A stretch of DNA of 8,094 nucleotides from positions 1 through 8,094 of the forward strand of contig JAPXTA010000178.1 of assembly GCA_033812735.1 (NCBI GenBank), written 5' to 3'. Position 1 is the stretch's first letter, and each line of letters starts with the position of its first letter. The notes below the pieces were generated by a model. It was given only the letters and a program-made list of their open reading frames with translations. It ran no database searches and was not told where the DNA came from. Of this stretch, positions 5,651 through 8,094 are shown in pieces. Origin of the DNA: JABFRJ01 sp033812735 (GTDB lineage: Bacteria; Pseudomonadota; Alphaproteobacteria; Rhizobiales; Hyphomicrobiaceae). The position numbers were made by a program, and so were the translations under genes.

Positions 5651-7896
5651 CACGCGCGCAACTTCACGTTCTTCAGCGGCAGTGAGCGTACGGGCTTGCC
5701 GGTCGCCGCGAAGATCGCGTTCAGCACGGCCGGCCCCGCCACCATGATGGTCGGCTCGCCGACGCCGCCCCAGAACCCGCCGGACGGCACGGTCACCGCC
5801 TCGACCTTCTCTGGGAAATCGGCCATGCGAAGGATCTCGTAGGTGTCGAGGTTTTCCTGCTCGACCGCACCGTTCTTGATGGTGATCTCCTCGAGGAACG
5901 TCGCAGAGAGGCCATAGGCGACAGAGCCGACGACCTGCGCTTCGACCTGATCCGGGTTGACCACGTGACCGCAGTCTGTGCCCATCACGAGGCGATGTAC
6001 CTTCGCCTTACCGCGATCGCTGACCGAGACGATGGCGCAAGCAGCCGTGTAGCTGCCAAAACCCATCTGCTGCGCAATCCCGTAGAACTGACCAGCCGGC
6101 AGCGGCTTCCCATATCCGGCTTTCTCAGCAACCGCATTGAGCACCCGAAGATGCTTTGCCGACTTCGGGTTCTTCGACAGCAACGCGCGGCGGAACTCCA
6201 GCGGATCCTTGCCGGCTGCCTTCGCCACTTCGTCGAGGAAGCACTCGATGTAGATCGAGTTCTGGTTGTTGTTGACGCCACGCCAGAAACCCGGCGTGAC
6301 GTGCGTGTTGCGCATCGCGTAGTCGATGTTGAGGTTGTCGATCGCATACCCGAAGCCGCCTTCCGCACCGCGTGGACCGTCGAGCGGCCACAAGCCCTGG
6401 AAGGTGATGAAGTCGCCGCCGTTCTGCTGCATCAACTGCGGCAGGATACCGGCAAGGATCGACTGCGCCGAGATCCGCACGTTGAGGCCGACGAGGTTGC
6501 CGTTGGCATCGAGACCCGCCTGCAGTTTGCACTGCGATACCGGCTTGAAGAAGCCGCGCCGCATGTCCTCTTCACGTGAATACAGAAGCTTCACGGGCAC
6601 GCCCGGCATCTGCTTGGCAAGCAAGACGGCCTTGGTGACGTAGTCCTGCTGACCGCGCCGGCCGAAACCGCCGCCGAGATGGATCTTGTAGACTTCGCAC
6701 TGTGCGGCCGGCAGACCGGCTGCTGCAGTGCAAGCCGCGAGCGACGCGTCGCCATTCTGCGTCGGCACCCACACTTCGCACTTCTCGGGCGTCCACTTCG
6801 CCGTGCAGTTCATCGGCTCCATGGTGACGTGGTGGGCATAAGGCGCCGTGTAGACCGCCTCGATCTTCTTTGCTGCGCCGGCAATGGCAGCCGCCGCATC
6901 GCCGGCTTTGTTGCCGACCATGATATTCTCCGAAGCGTCGAGCCCCGCCTTCTGCAGGTCGGTAATGGACGCGGTCGAGACCTTCGCGTTCGGGCTGTCC
7001 TCGTACGCGATCTTGACCTCGCCGAGCGCCTTGTTCGCCTGCCACCACGTTTCGGCAACGACCGCCACGGCACTATCGCCGACGCGGTAGACGCCTTTGA
7101 CGCCCGGCATCGTTTTCGCCTTGGCGTCGTCGACGCTCTTGATCTTGGCGCCGTGAACGGGGCTGTCCTTGATCGATGCGTTGAGCATGCCCGGCATCTT
7201 CAAGTCGATGCCGTAGACTTGCTTGCCCGTCAGCTTGTCGACCGTGTCGAGCCGCTTCAGCGGCTTGCCCGCGATCTTCCAGTCCTTGGCGTCTTTCAGC
7301 TTCATCGTCTTGAGATCGGGCACCGGAAGCTTCGCAGCTGCCGCGGCAACCTTGCCGTAGGTGGTCGTGCGCTTCGACGCGGCGTGCGTGATGACACCCG
7401 CAGTCGTCGTGCATTCCGCTGCCGGTACCTTCCAAGCGTCTGCCGCGGCCTGGATCAGCATTTGCCGCGCGGCGGCGCCGCCCTGGCGCACGTATTCCTG
7501 CGACTCGCGAATGCCGCGCGACCCGCCGGTCGACATGTTGCCCCAGACGCGGTTGCGCGCGACGTTCTGGCCGGGCGTCGGATACTCCCACTTCACTTTC
7601 GACCAATTGCAGTCGAGTTCTTCCGCGACGAGCTGCGCGAGACCCGTGAGCGTGCCCTGGCCCATTTCCGAGCGGGCGATACGGACGACGACCTCGTCGT
7701 TGGGCTTTATGACGACCCAGGCGCCGACTTCATTCGGCGGCGCGCCGAGCACCTTTTGCGCGAGTGCATCGCTGATGCCTGCGACGTTGAACCCGATCGC
7801 CATGCCGCCGGTTGCGGCAGCGCCACCGGAAATGAGGAAACCGCGGCGCGACATCGCAGTGCGGGAAATTTTCCGAGACTTGATTGTGTTGGTCAT
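5650..7896 (-). CDS. Xanthine dehydrogenase-family molybdopterin-binding subunit, Tat-exported (isoquinoline 1-oxidoreductase beta type)
   Basis: This is a large subunit of a molybdenum hydroxylase, the class that oxidises N-heteroaromatics or aldehydes using water as oxygen donor. The 748-residue length fits the IorB-like group of COG1529. A twin-arginine signal (SRRGFLISGG, arginines 17-18, hydrophobic to about 38) places it in the periplasm. Cofactor-binding and active-site segments are visible: ARSEMGQGTLTGLAQLVAEEL (75-95), GGGFGRRG (408-415), GFWRGVNNNQN (536-546) and GGVGEP, with Glu714 as the likely catalytic glutamate. The ATG at 7896 has GAGGAG six bases upstream; a longer in-frame ORF to 7968 would overlap the preceding gene and adds an arginine-rich stretch. 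The [2Fe-2S] partner is immediately upstream and soxX overlaps its stop. The substrate cannot be read from the sequence. The family is well supported; a role in sulfur metabolism is inference from the operon. Confidence 0.93.
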   Translation of the reverse strand: MTNTIKSRKISRTAMSRRGFLISGGAAATGGMAIGFNVAGISDALAQKVLGAPPNEVGAWVVIKPNDEVVVRIARSEMGQGTLTGLAQLVAEELDCNWSKVKWEYPTPGQNVARNRVWGNMSTGGSRGIRESQEYVRQGGAAARQMLIQAAADAWKVPAAECTTTAGVITHAASKRTTTYGKVAAAAAKLPVPDLKTMKLKDAKDWKIAGKPLKRLDTVDKLTGKQVYGIDLKMPGMLNASIKDSPVHGAKIKSVDDAKAKTMPGVKGVYRVGDSAVAVVAETWWQANKALGEVKIAYEDSPNAKVSTASITDLQKAGLDASENIMVGNKAGDAAAAIAGAAKKIEAVYTAPYAHHVTMEPMNCTAKWTPEKCEVWVPTQNGDASLAACTAAAGLPAAQCEVYKIHLGGGFGRRGQQDYVTKAVLLAKQMPGVPVKLLYSREEDMRRGFFKPVSQCKLQAGLDANGNLVGLNVRISAQSILAGILPQLMQQNGGDFITFQGLWPLDGPRGAEGGFGYAIDNLNIDYAMRNTHVTPGFWRGVNNNQNSIYIECFLDEVAKAAGKDPLEFRRALLSKNPKSAKHLRVLNAVAEKAGYGKPLPAGQFYGIAQQMGFGSYTAACAIVSVSDRGKAKVHRLVMGTDCGHVVNPDQVEAQVVGSVAYGLSATFLEEITIKNGAVEQENLDTYEILRMADFPEKVEAVTVPSGGFWGGVGEPTIMVAGPAVLNAIFAATGKPVRSLPLKNVKLRA

Positions 7897-7902
7897 GATC
7901 GA

Positions 7903-7908
7903 CTCCTC
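7903..7908 (-). promoter_or_regulatory. Shine-Dalgarno for the molybdopterin subunit overlapping the upstream stop
   Basis: The minus strand reads TGAGGAG: TGA ends the [2Fe-2S] subunit gene and GAGGAG is the ribosome binding site, six bases before the ATG at 7896. It decides the start and indicates co-translation of the two subunits. Confidence 0.75.
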
Positions 7909-8094
7909 AAGCCTTGGACTTCGTCTTGGACGCAGAACCGCCCTGCGCCGCGAGCTTGATGCCCGCACGGATGCGCTGGTAGGTGCCGCAGCGGCAGATG
8001 TTGGTCATCGCATCGTCGATGTCCGCGTCACTAGGATTGGGCTTCTTCTTGAGAAGCGACGCCGCCGCCATGATCTGGCCGGTCTGGCAATAAC
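7907..8094 (-). CDS. [2Fe-2S]-binding subunit of a molybdenum hydroxylase, C-terminal part only (5' end outside window)
   Basis: The minus strand gives 61 residues, beginning YCQTGQIMAAASLL and ending in a lysine-rich tail (GGSASKTKSKA) before TGA at 7909-7907. YCQTGQ together with NICRCGTYQRIR is the C-x(n)-C-x-C part of the second, alpha-helical [2Fe-2S] cluster domain of the xanthine dehydrogenase small subunits (IorA-like). The N-terminal plant-ferredoxin-type domain and start codon lie beyond the right edge. The protein passes electrons from the molybdenum centre of the neighbouring subunit to an acceptor. It lacks enough sequence here to check for its own export signal; in this family the small subunit usually co-exports with the Tat-tagged large one. 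The gap to the next gene is ten bases. Confidence 0.92.
   Translation of the reverse strand, partial: YCQTGQIMAAASLLKKKPNPSDADIDDAMTNICRCGTYQRIRAGIKLAAQGGSASKTKSKA

Noticed and set aside
5650..7896. Carbon monoxide dehydrogenase large subunit (CoxL)
   Set aside because: The protein has a Tat signal and IorB-type length and segments. I do not see the AYRCSFR active-site loop of form I CoxL, and there is no FAD-binding middle subunit next to it.
6679..7959. Plus-strand open frame of 426 codons opposite the molybdopterin subunit
   Set aside because: It is antisense to a gene with clear family motifs. Its arginine-, leucine- and valine-rich translation is typical of the reverse complement of GC-rich coding sequence, and no ribosome binding site or domain is visible.

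Overview
The window looks like chromosome of a GC-rich alphaproteobacterium, probably of the Hyphomicrobiales type. The evidence is the high GC of positions 1300-8094, the soxX-soxY-soxZ-soxA gene order, and the style of the periplasmic molybdenum hydroxylase. The genus cannot be read from the sequence. All supported genes lie on the minus strand, so transcription runs from high to low coordinates.

Positions 8094 to 3576 hold one tightly packed operon. It begins, cut by the window edge, with the C-terminal part of a [2Fe-2S] subunit. Next comes a Tat-exported xanthine dehydrogenase-family molybdopterin subunit of the isoquinoline 1-oxidoreductase beta type. Then follow soxX, soxY, soxZ and soxA. 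Two junctions are TGATG stop-start overlaps and three are gaps of 7-11 bases in which the Shine-Dalgarno sequence overlaps or touches the upstream stop codon. SoxAX (three hemes in total) loads thiosulfate or a related sulfur compound onto the SoxY arm cysteine, with SoxZ as partner. SoxB and SoxCD, needed for the rest of the cycle, are not in the window. The molybdenum hydroxylase at the head of the operon is not a canonical Sox component and is the most interesting contextual feature.

Positions 3370-3575 are non-coding and contain inverted repeats, including an imperfect hairpin just upstream of the next gene's ribosome binding site. Positions 1300-3369 encode an EF-G-like translational GTPase (689 residues) whose switch II reads DCPGS instead of DTPGH, so the usual catalytic histidine is missing.

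Positions 1-1299 are clearly AT-richer and look like accessory DNA that begins at or just after the EF-G-like stop codon. They hold an unrecognised cytosolic protein of 304-317 residues. It is coupled by a TAATG overlap to a membrane protein with at least two transmembrane helices, which is cut by the left edge. Pairing of a soluble protein with a small membrane protein in AT-rich accessory DNA resembles two-gene anti-phage cassettes, but that role is inference only.
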